Of a stretch of 64,000 nucleotides of DNA, positions 21,200-28,355 are shown piece by piece. The stretch spans positions 72,530 through 136,529 of the forward strand of contig DYIT01000001.1 of assembly GCA_020723505.1 (NCBI GenBank), written 5' to 3'. Positions within the stretch are counted from its first letter, which is position 1. Every line of letters begins with the position of its first letter. The notes beneath the pieces were generated by a model. The model made no database searches. It had not been told where the DNA came from and saw only the letters and a list, made by a program, of their open reading frames with translations. The stretch is from Candidatus Kuenenia stuttgartensis. Lineage in GTDB: Bacteria > Planctomycetota > JAKEIC01 > DYIT01. Position numbers and translations under genes: made by a program.

Positions 21200-24100
21200 T
21201 CATATGCGTATCCGGAGTCTCTGTTCCGTGCGGGACAGCGCAGGGAGCCATGCAAGCCGGCCGCCGTAATAGTGGCTTACGCTGTCCGAGGGAAACGCGG
21301 TTCGGCTGGATGCTCTCGAAAGCAGCGGAGCGCCCGGCCAGCACCCGCCGCGGCAGACCCTGAACGAGGCGTTCTCGTCGCCGGGCGGATTCAGACAGCC
21401 CTCGCGCGCGTTACCCGCCATGCCCCTTGCGCCGAAAGGCGACTCGTCCACTGGGAAGGAACCCACCGGGCTTGGCCGGATGCCGCCCGCATGCGAGGTC
21501 GAATTGTTGCAGAACGTCCCGTCCATGTGGTCGCCCCAGGGATAGATTCTGGAGTCCACGCCCCTGGCCGCCTTCTCCCACTGGACCTCGTGCGGAAGCA
21601 TGAAGAGCCTGCCTGATTCCTTGGTGCGCCAGGACGCGTATGCCGCGAGATCCTCCCATGAAATCCCGAACACCGGCCAGTCGGGATCCCACCAGACCGG
21701 GCTCATCTCCAGCTTCCCCGCCTGCCGCTTCCAATCCTGATTCTCCTGATCCCGCTTCCTTGCTTCGCCTGCATACGCCGGCAAGGGCTTCGCAGGGCTG
21801 GCCGCGGGAGACTGATTCACCTGATTCGAGGCGGAAACCTCCAGGATCCACTTCTCCGTGGGGATGTGGAATCGGCCTTCGGAATCCCTCGGCCAGTAGA
21901 AGCCGGCAGTCGGAACCTTCCTGGGAACGCGTTTCTCCGCCCCGGCAGCTGTGTTCAAGAAATGAAGGTACTCGCTGCACGTGACCGGGAACTTCGAGAT
22001 GAAGAAATCATCAGTCCACCTGTACGCCGCGGGAAGCGAATACGGATTGTTCCTGTCCCCCTGGTATGCGAATCCCCCGCCATGCACCTGCACGAATCCA
22101 CCGGGGATTTCCTCCTCGCGGTACAGCGTGACCGTCAGCCGCTCCTCCGCAAGCCTGCCGATGTTCACGACCGCGCGAATGGGGGCGTACTCGTGCTCAG
22201 TGCAAGGGTGGAGGGTGGAGGTTCGAGGGTCGAGCGAACTCGCTTCTTCAGGCATTTTGCTTCCACTCTTCCACACGTCATCCTTCACCCTCTCCTTATG
22301 CTCCACCCCGGACCCTTTGCCCTTTACCCTGTCTTCCTTGCCGTATGCGACGACGATTAGGTACGACCCCATTGGAAGCCTGAACTTGGGGATGGGGGTC
22401 TTGCCGAGATAGAGGCCGTCGGAGGGCCGGAAGGGCGAGCCGGTGTCGTACAGGCGGTCGAGAACTTGGGGTGGGAGGGTGGAAGGGTGGAAGGGGGGAA
22501 GGGAGGAAGGGGAATCAGGCAATGAAGGCAGTATTGGCAGAAGAATCCTTCCCCGCTCTTCGAACCTGAAGAGCCACACGTCCGCGCCGGCAAGGGGCTG
22601 CGTCTTGCATTCAGTCCCGTGGACCTTGAGGTGCAGCGGCTCCTCCGGATTGGTCCCGGCCGGCTCTTCCGCGATTTTGCTTTTTGCCGCGCGGCGGGAG
22701 CCCATCACTCCGCGGCTGGAAGGGTCCAGGGTCGAGGGGGGAGGGTTCGGCGAGCAGGAGCCTGCGTCTCCTTCCGCAGCCCGCGTACTCCTACCCTCCC
22801 ACCCTTCACCCTTCACCCTTTCCCCTGCCAGCTCGTCCGGAGCGACAAAGCGCCCTTCCGTCAGGCATCGGCAGGGGAAGTGCCTAGTCAAGATTGCCAG
22901 CGTCCCGTCCCCCTTGAGGCGCATGTCGAACGATCCGTCGTTGTATTCCCGGACGAGGTTCTCGCAGAAGAGCATCTCCTTCCTGTTGCCCTTCTCCTCC
23001 TCGAAAAGGAACTGCCGCCAGTACATCTCGGCAAGGGCCGTCCGGGCTTCGGCGTTACCCCTGTCGAATTCGAGCGCCGCCTGCAGCGTTCTTCCTGCCT
23101 TCGAATAGACGCGGACCGATTCGTCCGAAAGATTCTGGAACCGGGCTTCGATGTCCCACAGCTCCTTCTTGCGCTCGACCGGCCAGTGCTGCCTGACCTC
23201 GGCCTGTTTTTCCATGATGCGCAGCTCGAGGTCGTTCAGCTCTTCCCTGATGCGATCGAGCTCCGCGATGAGCGCCCTGCCTTCAGCTATCTTCTCCGAC
23301 GCCTTGCCGCGGTCCCGTTCCCGTTCCCTCTCCCCCTCGAGGAATCTTCCAATCCCCGCATTCAGCTCGCGCACCGACTGGAACCGGTCCTCCTTGCGCC
23401 TCGACATGGCCTTGAGCACCATCGCATCGAGCTCTGCAGGAACCGGATGGGGCGGGAGGTCCTCGGGGGCAGGGTGGAGGGTGGAGGGTGGAGGATTCAC
23501 CGGGAGGGATTCGATTTCTGCCGCCTGCACCTCATGCGGCTCGACCCTCGACCCTTCAACCTTCACCCTTTCGGAGTCTGCGCGGGCCTGCCTGATCTCC
23601 TCCACGCGCCTCGAAGGCGGAACCAGGCATCCGGAAAGCACCTTGTCGATCACGCTCAGGACGCTGCTGCCCTCGAACGGCGCCCTGAGGGTCAGAATCT
23701 GGTACAGGATTGCGCCGAGCGAGTAGACGTCGCTGCGCTCATCAATCTCCTTGAGCTTGCCGTCCGCCTGCTCGGGCGGCATGTAGGACGGACTGCCCAC
23801 GATGTCGCTCTCCCACGTCGCGTCCGTGTCGTCCGCGTCCCATGCTCCGGCAGCCCTTGAGCGCATCCGCGGGGCCTCCATCATCCCCTTCCGGCCTGCA
23901 AGGCCCCAGTCGACCACGAACACCTCGCCGTAGTTCCCGACCATCACGTTGGAGGGCTTCAGGTCCCTGTGGATGATGCCGTGGTCGTGAGCGAACTCGA
24001 TTGCGTTGCAGATGCCCTGGAAGATCCCGAGAAGCCTAGGCATGGTGAACGCGGCGATGGATTCCGCATCCCCGTTCCGGATTGAAAGCAGAATCTGGCC

Positions 24101-24757
24101 GAGGTTCCTTCCCTCGATTTTCGCCATGGTGAAGTATGGCGTGTCCACCCCCTGGTCCTTGAGGATGCCGATGTCGTAGACCGGGACTATGTTGGGGTGG
24201 GGCAGCCTGCCTGCTATGCGGCCTTCGGCGAGAAACGGCTCCGCGTCGCCCCCGGCGTTCTCGGGAAGCATCATCTTCACAGCCACTTCCCTGCCGAAGT
24301 CCGTGTCCACGGCCTCGACCACGCGGCTTATGCCTCCCCTCCCGAGCTCCCCGCGAAACACGTACTTGTCCTTCTGCCCCCGCCTCAGCTTCGTGGTTCC
24401 CGCCTTGGATCTCCGCTGGGACTTGCTCCTCGACTTGAGCTCGGACCTGTCCATGGGTCCGCCCGTCGCGGGCCCGCCGAAGCATGCGAGCACCTCTGAT
24501 CGGATCGAATCCCCAACGGGAAGGGTGGAAGTCGCGGTTCCTGCATTGCCGCCGCTCTTCGCGATAATCTCGGCCGACAGGAGCATGAGCGCCTTGAACG
24601 CCTGCTTGTTGATGCTCCCCTTCTCGACCAGGATCTCGGCAAGCGCCCTGCCTGGGGACGACATCAGAACGTCGATGGATCCCCGCAGGTCCTCAATCGA
24701 TACTAGCCCGAGCTGGCGCCCGAGCATTGCCACGAGCATGTCGGTCTGGGATGACAT
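21200..24757 (-). CDS. Ser/Thr protein kinase fused to FGE/SUMF1-like domain, with in-frame repeat insertions
   Basis: 1185 aa from ATG 24757 (MSSQTDMLVAMLGRQLG); the ORF extends to 25057, but that extension reads through a dispersed inverted repeat, and a TATAAT lies just upstream of 24757. An N-terminal helical domain (1-125) precedes a kinase with ELGRGG, AVKMML, IHRDLKPSN, DWG in place of DFG (VVDWGLA) and MPPEQA. A coiled-coil/TPR-like middle leads to a C-terminal FGE-like domain (about 880-1170: FFISKFPVTCSEY, RIYPWGDH, RGGCW, YYGGRLA). Low-complexity insertions encoding RVKxEG...PPPSTLHP-type sequence lie near residues 395-429, 645-680 and 809-852, with a partial one near 748-763 and another type near 975-1010. 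The first splits the kinase C-lobe loop before PAELDAMVLKAM. All insertions keep the frame open. Confidence 0.88.
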   Translation of the reverse strand: MSSQTDMLVAMLGRQLGLVSIEDLRGSIDVLMSSPGRALAEILVEKGSINKQAFKALMLLSAEIIAKSGGNAGTATSTLPVGDSIRSEVLACFGGPATGGPMDRSELKSRSKSQRRSKAGTTKLRRGQKDKYVFRGELGRGGISRVVEAVDTDFGREVAVKMMLPENAGGDAEPFLAEGRIAGRLPHPNIVPVYDIGILKDQGVDTPYFTMAKIEGRNLGQILLSIRNGDAESIAAFTMPRLLGIFQGICNAIEFAHDHGIIHRDLKPSNVMVGNYGEVFVVDWGLAGRKGMMEAPRMRSRAAGAWDADDTDATWESDIVGSPSYMPPEQADGKLKEIDERSDVYSLGAILYQILTLRAPFEGSSVLSVIDKVLSGCLVPPSRRVEEIRQARADSERVKVEGSRVEPHEVQAAEIESLPVNPPPSTLHPAPEDLPPHPVPAELDAMVLKAMSRRKEDRFQSVRELNAGIGRFLEGERERERDRGKASEKIAEGRALIAELDRIREELNDLELRIMEKQAEVRQHWPVERKKELWDIEARFQNLSDESVRVYSKAGRTLQAALEFDRGNAEARTALAEMYWRQFLFEEEKGNRKEMLFCENLVREYNDGSFDMRLKGDGTLAILTRHFPCRCLTEGRFVAPDELAGERVKGEGWEGRSTRAAEGDAGSCSPNPPPSTLDPSSRGVMGSRRAAKSKIAEEPAGTNPEEPLHLKVHGTECKTQPLAGADVWLFRFEERGRILLPILPSLPDSPSSLPPFHPSTLPPQVLDRLYDTGSPFRPSDGLYLGKTPIPKFRLPMGSYLIVVAYGKEDRVKGKGSGVEHKERVKDDVWKSGSKMPEEASSLDPRTSTLHPCTEHEYAPIRAVVNIGRLAEERLTVTLYREEEIPGGFVQVHGGGFAYQGDRNNPYSLPAAYRWTDDFFISKFPVTCSEYLHFLNTAAGAEKRVPRKVPTAGFYWPRDSEGRFHIPTEKWILEVSASNQVNQSPAASPAKPLPAYAGEARKRDQENQDWKRQAGKLEMSPVWWDPDWPVFGISWEDLAAYASWRTKESGRLFMLPHEVQWEKAARGVDSRIYPWGDHMDGTFCNNSTSHAGGIRPSPVGSFPVDESPFGARGMAGNAREGCLNPPGDENASFRVCRGGCWPGAPLLSRASSRTAFPSDSVSHYYGGRLAWLPALSRTEQRLRIRI
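21725..21835. repeat. CTGATTC-rich in-frame insertion in FGE domain
   Basis: CCTGATTCTCCTGATCC and GACTGATTCACCTGATTC bracket about 100 bases that translate on the minus strand as NQVNQSPAASPAKPLPAYAG... The stretch interrupts the FGE-like domain between two conserved blocks without breaking the frame. It is a different word family from the GGGTGGAGG insertions. Confidence 0.5.
22204..22331. repeat. GGGTGGAGG insertion element, copy A (in gene)
   Basis: The + strand starts GGGTGGAGGGTGGAGG and ends in pyrimidine-rich CTTCACCC/CCCTTTACCCT, giving imperfect complementary ends. Minus-strand translation begins DRVKGKGSGVE and ends RTSTLHP, in frame with the kinase-FGE gene. Confidence 0.7.
22467..22515. 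repeat. GGGTGGAAGGG insertion element, partial copy B (in gene)
   Basis: Only the purine-rich arm is present (GGTGGGAGGGTGGAAGGGTGG). It translates on the minus strand as SLPPFHPSTLPP, again in frame. Confidence 0.6.
22718..22825. repeat. GGGTGGAGG-family insertion element, copy C (in gene)
   Basis: Starts GGAAGGGTCCAGGGTCGAGG and ends CACCCTTCACCCTTTCCCC. Minus-strand translation begins ERVKGEGWEG and ends NPPPSTLDP, in frame with the kinase-FGE gene. Confidence 0.7.
23472..23575. repeat. GGGTGGAGG insertion element, copy D (in kinase C-lobe)
   Basis: Starts AGGGTGGAGGGTGGAGGGTGG and ends CCCTTCAACCTTCACCCTTTC. Minus-strand translation begins ERVKVEGSRVE and ends NPPPSTLHP. It sits between the SRR stretch and PAELDAMVLKAM, which are only a few residues apart in related kinases. 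Confidence 0.75.
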
Positions 24758-24933
24758 CGGGTGGATTATAACAGGCTGGAACAGCCTCTGCATAACCCGG
24801 ACGAACCGGAACCCATCGCTGAAAAGCCATGCGCGGGGCGGGTCGGGCCGGCAACCGGCAGGGGAGTCGTGGGGTCTGGGAAGGACTTGCGAGACGGAAC
24901 TGCCGCGCTTCCCGGTTGCGGTTGTCATGTCGT

Positions 24934-24973
24934 ATCCCACACGAAGCTTGTTGCTTCCCGCTTCGTGTGGGAT
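24934..24973. repeat. Inverted repeat ATCCCACACGAAGC / GCTTCGTGTGGGAT
   Basis: 14-bp arms at 24934-24947 and 24960-24973, the second member of the family at 19792-19831. The spacer 24758-25405 around it has no gene; it also holds a CCCTCACCC/CCCTCTCCCC run near 25017-25040. Confidence 0.8.
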
Positions 24974-25405
24974 TCGTGTACGTGTACGAAAATGTAGACG
25001 GGAACGGCAATACCCCTCACCCTTACCCTCTCCCCAAGGGCTGGTCTTTACCCACAAGTATCAAGTTTGATGCGGGTTTTATGCAACATCAGGCTGCAGC
25101 CGCCTCACGTGTCGAAGACCCGCCGAGCCCACGACCATCTGTTTAGGCGAAGGCGGGTCGGGGCGAAGATCACGGCAGCTGAGTGCCGTTGCCGCAGCAG
25201 GGTGCCCCGGCTCAAGCGATGTCGCTCATCGCAATCCCGCTCATCCCCGTGACTCCGAGGCTGCGCGAGATAGAATAGGCAGCGAAGCGTATGCGGCATG
25301 CAGGGGCCGATGATGATTTCAGAACGCGCCGAAGGAATGCATCCGGAACACGACCCGGGCAATCCCGGACCCGGGAGGGATTCGGTTTCAGGCCCGTCCC
25401 GGTCC

Positions 25406-26560
25406 ATGGAGCGAATAGGGGCCGCCGTCATTGGCGGAGGCGCGGTAGGGTGCGCGATTCTGTATGAGCTCGCGAAAGCCGGATTCCGCGACCTCTTCCT
25501 TTTCGAAAAGCTCCCGCGCCTTGGCGAAGTCCAGTCCGGCAGGAACTCCGGAGTCGTGCATGCGGGCATCTATTACCGGACAGGATCGGCCAAGGCGGCC
25601 CTCTGCGTCGAGGGCAATCCGCTCATGTACGAGTTCTGCCGCGTGAACGGCGTGCCGGTCGAAAACACCGGGAAACTCGTGGTGGCCTCTTCGGAAGACG
25701 AGATCGGGAAGCTCGAGCAGGTCCATGCCCAGGCGGCGGCGAACGGGGTTCCGGGCGTCGAGATGCTGACCAGCGCGCAAATCAGGCGTCTCGAGCCCTG
25801 CGTCGAAGCCCCTGCCGCCCTGTTCTGCCCCACCACCGGCATCGTGGATGCGGCAGGGCTCGTCAAGGCTCTCGCGAGGCTCGCACGAGACCGCGGCGCT
25901 TCCATCCTGACCGGCCGGGAGGTGACTGCGATTTCGCCCCTGGCCGGCGGCTCGTTCGAGGTCACTTGCCGGTGCAACGGCGTCGATGAGACGTTCGAAG
26001 CCGAAATCGTCGTGAACTCCGCCGGGCTCTATTCCGACGAGATCGCCCGGATGGTGAATCCCTCCTTTGGCGCCCGAATCGCCCCGCTGCGAGGCGAATA
26101 TTACAAGTTCAACCGCCTGCGCAGGAAGGAAATCATGCTCAACCGGATGAACGTATATCCTGTTCCCGGAACGGTCGACGTCGGCGGAAGAAAAGTCGGG
26201 GTCGTAGGAGTGCACCTGACGCCCACGTTCGGGTATTCGGAAGGCCGACCATGCGCCCTGGGCGACGTCGTCACGGTGGGGCCCGAGTTCGTATCCGTCG
26301 AGGACAGGAACGACTTCGAGAGCGGCCGCCTCGGCCCCGATCTCTTCCACGCGCGCGCGAAACGCTTCTTCCCCGGGCTCCGCCTGTCCGACCTCGAGAT
26401 CGATTTCGCGGGCATAATGGCGAATCTCGAGTCGGGAACGGACTTCATCATCGAGCGCGACGCGCGGCACCCATGCTGCATCCATCTCGTCGGAATCGAC
26501 TCCCCCGGCCTCACGTCCTCGCTCGCGATTGCAAGGAAGGTCGCAGATATGCTCCGGTGA
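25406..26560 (+). CDS. lhgO: FAD-dependent L-2-hydroxyglutarate oxidase/dehydrogenase family protein
   Basis: 384 aa from ATG 25406, which begins MERIGAAVIGGGAVGCAI just before the dinucleotide-binding GxGxxG, as in the family; the ORF is open upstream to 25298, so a start up to 36 residues earlier is possible. The FAD Rossmann motif is followed by FEKLPRLGEVQSGRNSGVVHAGIYY, the family block in which the histidine lies near the flavin, and by APLRGEYYKF and the C-terminal GIDSPGLTSSLAIARKVA that closes the FAD site. LhgO oxidises L-2-hydroxyglutarate to 2-oxoglutarate and feeds electrons to the membrane quinone pool; related DAO-family enzymes act on other 2-hydroxy acids. Monocistronic. Confidence 0.88.
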   Translation: MERIGAAVIGGGAVGCAILYELAKAGFRDLFLFEKLPRLGEVQSGRNSGVVHAGIYYRTGSAKAALCVEGNPLMYEFCRVNGVPVENTGKLVVASSEDEIGKLEQVHAQAAANGVPGVEMLTSAQIRRLEPCVEAPAALFCPTTGIVDAAGLVKALARLARDRGASILTGREVTAISPLAGGSFEVTCRCNGVDETFEAEIVVNSAGLYSDEIARMVNPSFGARIAPLRGEYYKFNRLRRKEIMLNRMNVYPVPGTVDVGGRKVGVVGVHLTPTFGYSEGRPCALGDVVTVGPEFVSVEDRNDFESGRLGPDLFHARAKRFFPGLRLSDLEIDFAGIMANLESGTDFIIERDARHPCCIHLVGIDSPGLTSSLAIARKVADMLR

Positions 26561-26598
26561 GGAATCAGAGGGGATTGGCCGGAACCTGCGTGATGATT

Positions 26599-26646
26599 TT
26601 TGCTTATGAGCAAATTTTCTTGCGATTTATTTTGCTTTGAAGCAAA
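26599..26646. terminator. Two consecutive AT-rich hairpins downstream of lhgO
   Basis: TTTGCT-TATG-AGCAAA (26599-26614) is followed by TTTTCTT, and TTTGCT-TTGA-AGCAAA follows at 26631-26646. The first could act as a weak intrinsic terminator for the + strand gene ending at 26560. Confidence 0.35.
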
Positions 26647-26788
26647 GATAGATCCTTCCCTGCGCTACTTCCGGGAACGACTCCACATTCCTTGGGCATA
26701 CCAGGCCGTTCTTGACGGCAATCGCGACTTCGAGCAGGAGGGAATCCGCAGCCTTCCGGCTTCGCGGTTCCTGGACGCGCTCGCCTGA
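26630..26788 (+). pseudogene. Possible short coding remnant
   Basis: The frame reads LRYFRERLHIPWAYQAVLDG and then DFEQEGIRSLPASRFLDALA before TGA. Amino-acid composition and third-position G+C look protein-like, but no family is recognised and no start or ribosome-binding site is convincing. It may be the 3' end of a decayed gene. The remainder of the spacer 26561-27083 is repeat-like. Confidence 0.25.
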
Positions 26789-26971
26789 AGGATGTTATTC
26801 TTCCTGAAACGCGCGAATATTGAATCCGGACCGGGACGTCGGCTGTATATAACCCGGACGAGCCGGAACCCCGGTCCGGTTCCGCCCGTCGGGGCATGTT
26901 GAACCCCTATGGCCGGGATTGTTTTTTCGTTGCGAACAAATTCGAGAGAACAACGTAACGTCTTGCATCGT

Positions 26972-27022
26972 TGAAGTTTGGGATTTGGGTTTTCGTTGGG
27001 ATTTGGATTTTGGGATTTGAGA
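26972..27022. repeat. GGGATTTGG minisatellite-like run
   Basis: Repeated words TTTGGGATTTGGGTTTTCG, TTGGGATTTGG and TTTTGGGATTTGAG occur in tandem, unlike the high-G+C surroundings. A shorter version, GGGATTTGGCTATTGGAGGTTGG, lies at 15430-15451. Confidence 0.55.
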
Positions 27023-27083
27023 TTTTCACATATTCTGCGCTTGTCAGTATGCAGTTCTGCGGTCCGTTTTGGAGGCCCGGGCA

Positions 27084-27956
27084 ATGAAGGATTTCCTCAT
27101 CTACGCGAACACGCTGCTTCTCCTGGCGGGGCTGGCTGCCGGAGGGATTCTCTACGTGAAGGGAGGATCGGCGAGGGAGGAAACGATGAAGCCCGCTGCC
27201 GAAATCCAGTCCCAGCCGCCGCGGGATTCCGCGGACCGCATGGACGCCGTCATGCACAGGCTCGACTCGATTGAGACCAGGCTCGGGGAGATAGCGCAAA
27301 TCGCAAAGCCCTCTGGATCGGCCGGCGGCGCAGCGGCTCCCGGGCCGGGATCAGACGGGCCGGGGAAGCCCGAAGGCCAGGACGCGTCCAAGGCTGACCC
27401 CGGCGCCGCGCCGGAAGCCGGCCGGTCCGGGATGAGCCTGCCGAGGGACGAAATAAAGAAGATCGTCAGGGAGGCAATCCGCGACGAGGAGGAGGAGAGG
27501 GCGAGGAAAGCCGAGATCGAAAAAGAAGGCGAGGGCAAGGAGCAGCGCAAGCCCAAGAAGACGATTTCCGAGGTGGCCAAGGAACTCGGCCTGAGCCTTG
27601 AGCAGGAGCAGAAGCTGCAGGACCTCCACCGCGACATGTCGAACGATCTCATGAAGGTCCTTTTCGAAGTGCCGGACGACCAGGGGCTGCCGCAGCTCAG
27701 GGCGCAGCTCAAGGAGGCCGAACACAATCCGGAGGTGAAGCAGCAGCTCGCCGAGAAGCTCGTATACAACTGGACGATATCGCAGACCAAGGTGACCGCG
27801 GTGGTGCTCAAGGCCTACACGAGGGTCGCGTCGTTCCTGAAGCCCGACCAGGTCAAGGCCATAGACAAGTACGACCTCCAGGCCGACAAGCCGGAGTGGC
27901 CCGACATCGAGAAGATGTTCTTCCCCAAGCCCGAGGAGAAGAAGGAGGGGGAATAG
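27084..27956 (+). CDS. Membrane-anchored helical protein, Spy/CpxP-like C-terminal region
   Basis: 290 aa from ATG 27084 with GGAGG eight bases upstream; the ORF track start (TTG 27069) has no such support. The N-terminal anchor (YANTLLLLAGLAAGGILYV) is followed by a Pro/Gly-rich linker and a highly charged helical region (about 130-270), including LGLSLEQEQKLQDLHRDMSND, which recalls the LTxxQ-type helices of periplasmic Spy/CpxP proteins. The function is unknown; it probably acts in the periplasm. The layout parallels that of the protein at 18249-19541. Confidence 0.7.
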   Translation: MKDFLIYANTLLLLAGLAAGGILYVKGGSAREETMKPAAEIQSQPPRDSADRMDAVMHRLDSIETRLGEIAQIAKPSGSAGGAAAPGPGSDGPGKPEGQDASKADPGAAPEAGRSGMSLPRDEIKKIVREAIRDEEEERARKAEIEKEGEGKEQRKPKKTISEVAKELGLSLEQEQKLQDLHRDMSNDLMKVLFEVPDDQGLPQLRAQLKEAEHNPEVKQQLAEKLVYNWTISQTKVTAVVLKAYTRVASFLKPDQVKAIDKYDLQADKPEWPDIEKMFFPKPEEKKEGE

Positions 27957-27991
27957 GCGGACCGTGGGCCGTCAGCGAAGGGGCGAAGAGC

Positions 27992-28019
27992 GAACGTGAA
28001 CCGTAAACCGTTAACAGTA
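27992..28019. repeat. CGTGAACCGTAAACCGTTAAC heptamer-like run
   Basis: GTGAACCGTAAACCGTTAAC is built from seven-base AACCGT(A/T) units. A related run, GTTAACCGTCAACCGTCAGCC, lies at 29772-29792. The spacer 27957-28355 has no gene. Confidence 0.5.
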
Positions 28020-28088
28020 ATAGCCGCCGCAGAGTCGAGGGTCGCAGGTATACCCTAGGCCGTGGGTAAGTAGACACGTTGCGCGCCG

Positions 28089-28113
28089 TCATTCCGGCAA
28101 AAGCCGGAATCCA
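28089..28113. repeat. Dispersed palindrome, copy 3
   Basis: GTCATTCCGGC-AAAA-GCCGGAATCCAGG: the same family as 18046-18065 and 19836-19855, with the loop changed to AAAA. Confidence 0.75.
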
Positions 28114-28355
28114 GGACCACGCGCCATCAAAGACTCTGCGACATGCCCGCCCCGCCTTCGCCGGATAATCCGGAGTCCGCGGAGCGAAGCCCGCCGTAGC
28201 CTCAGCGTTGCTTCAAGGCGAAGGCAGGGCGGGTGTTACTCCGTTCCTTCCCCGGAGATCGAGACGAAGGCGGGTGGACCGGGGCTTGTGTGGGAGGCGG
28301 ATGTTCCGGGCGCCCATCCCTGTACCGCCCGGAACTCCGCCGATAGATAGCTCCC

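Noticed and set aside
24758-25057. 100-residue extension of the second kinase ORF
   Set aside because: It translates the inverted repeat at 24934-24973 and spacer sequence; MSSQTDMLV is the first plausible protein-like start.
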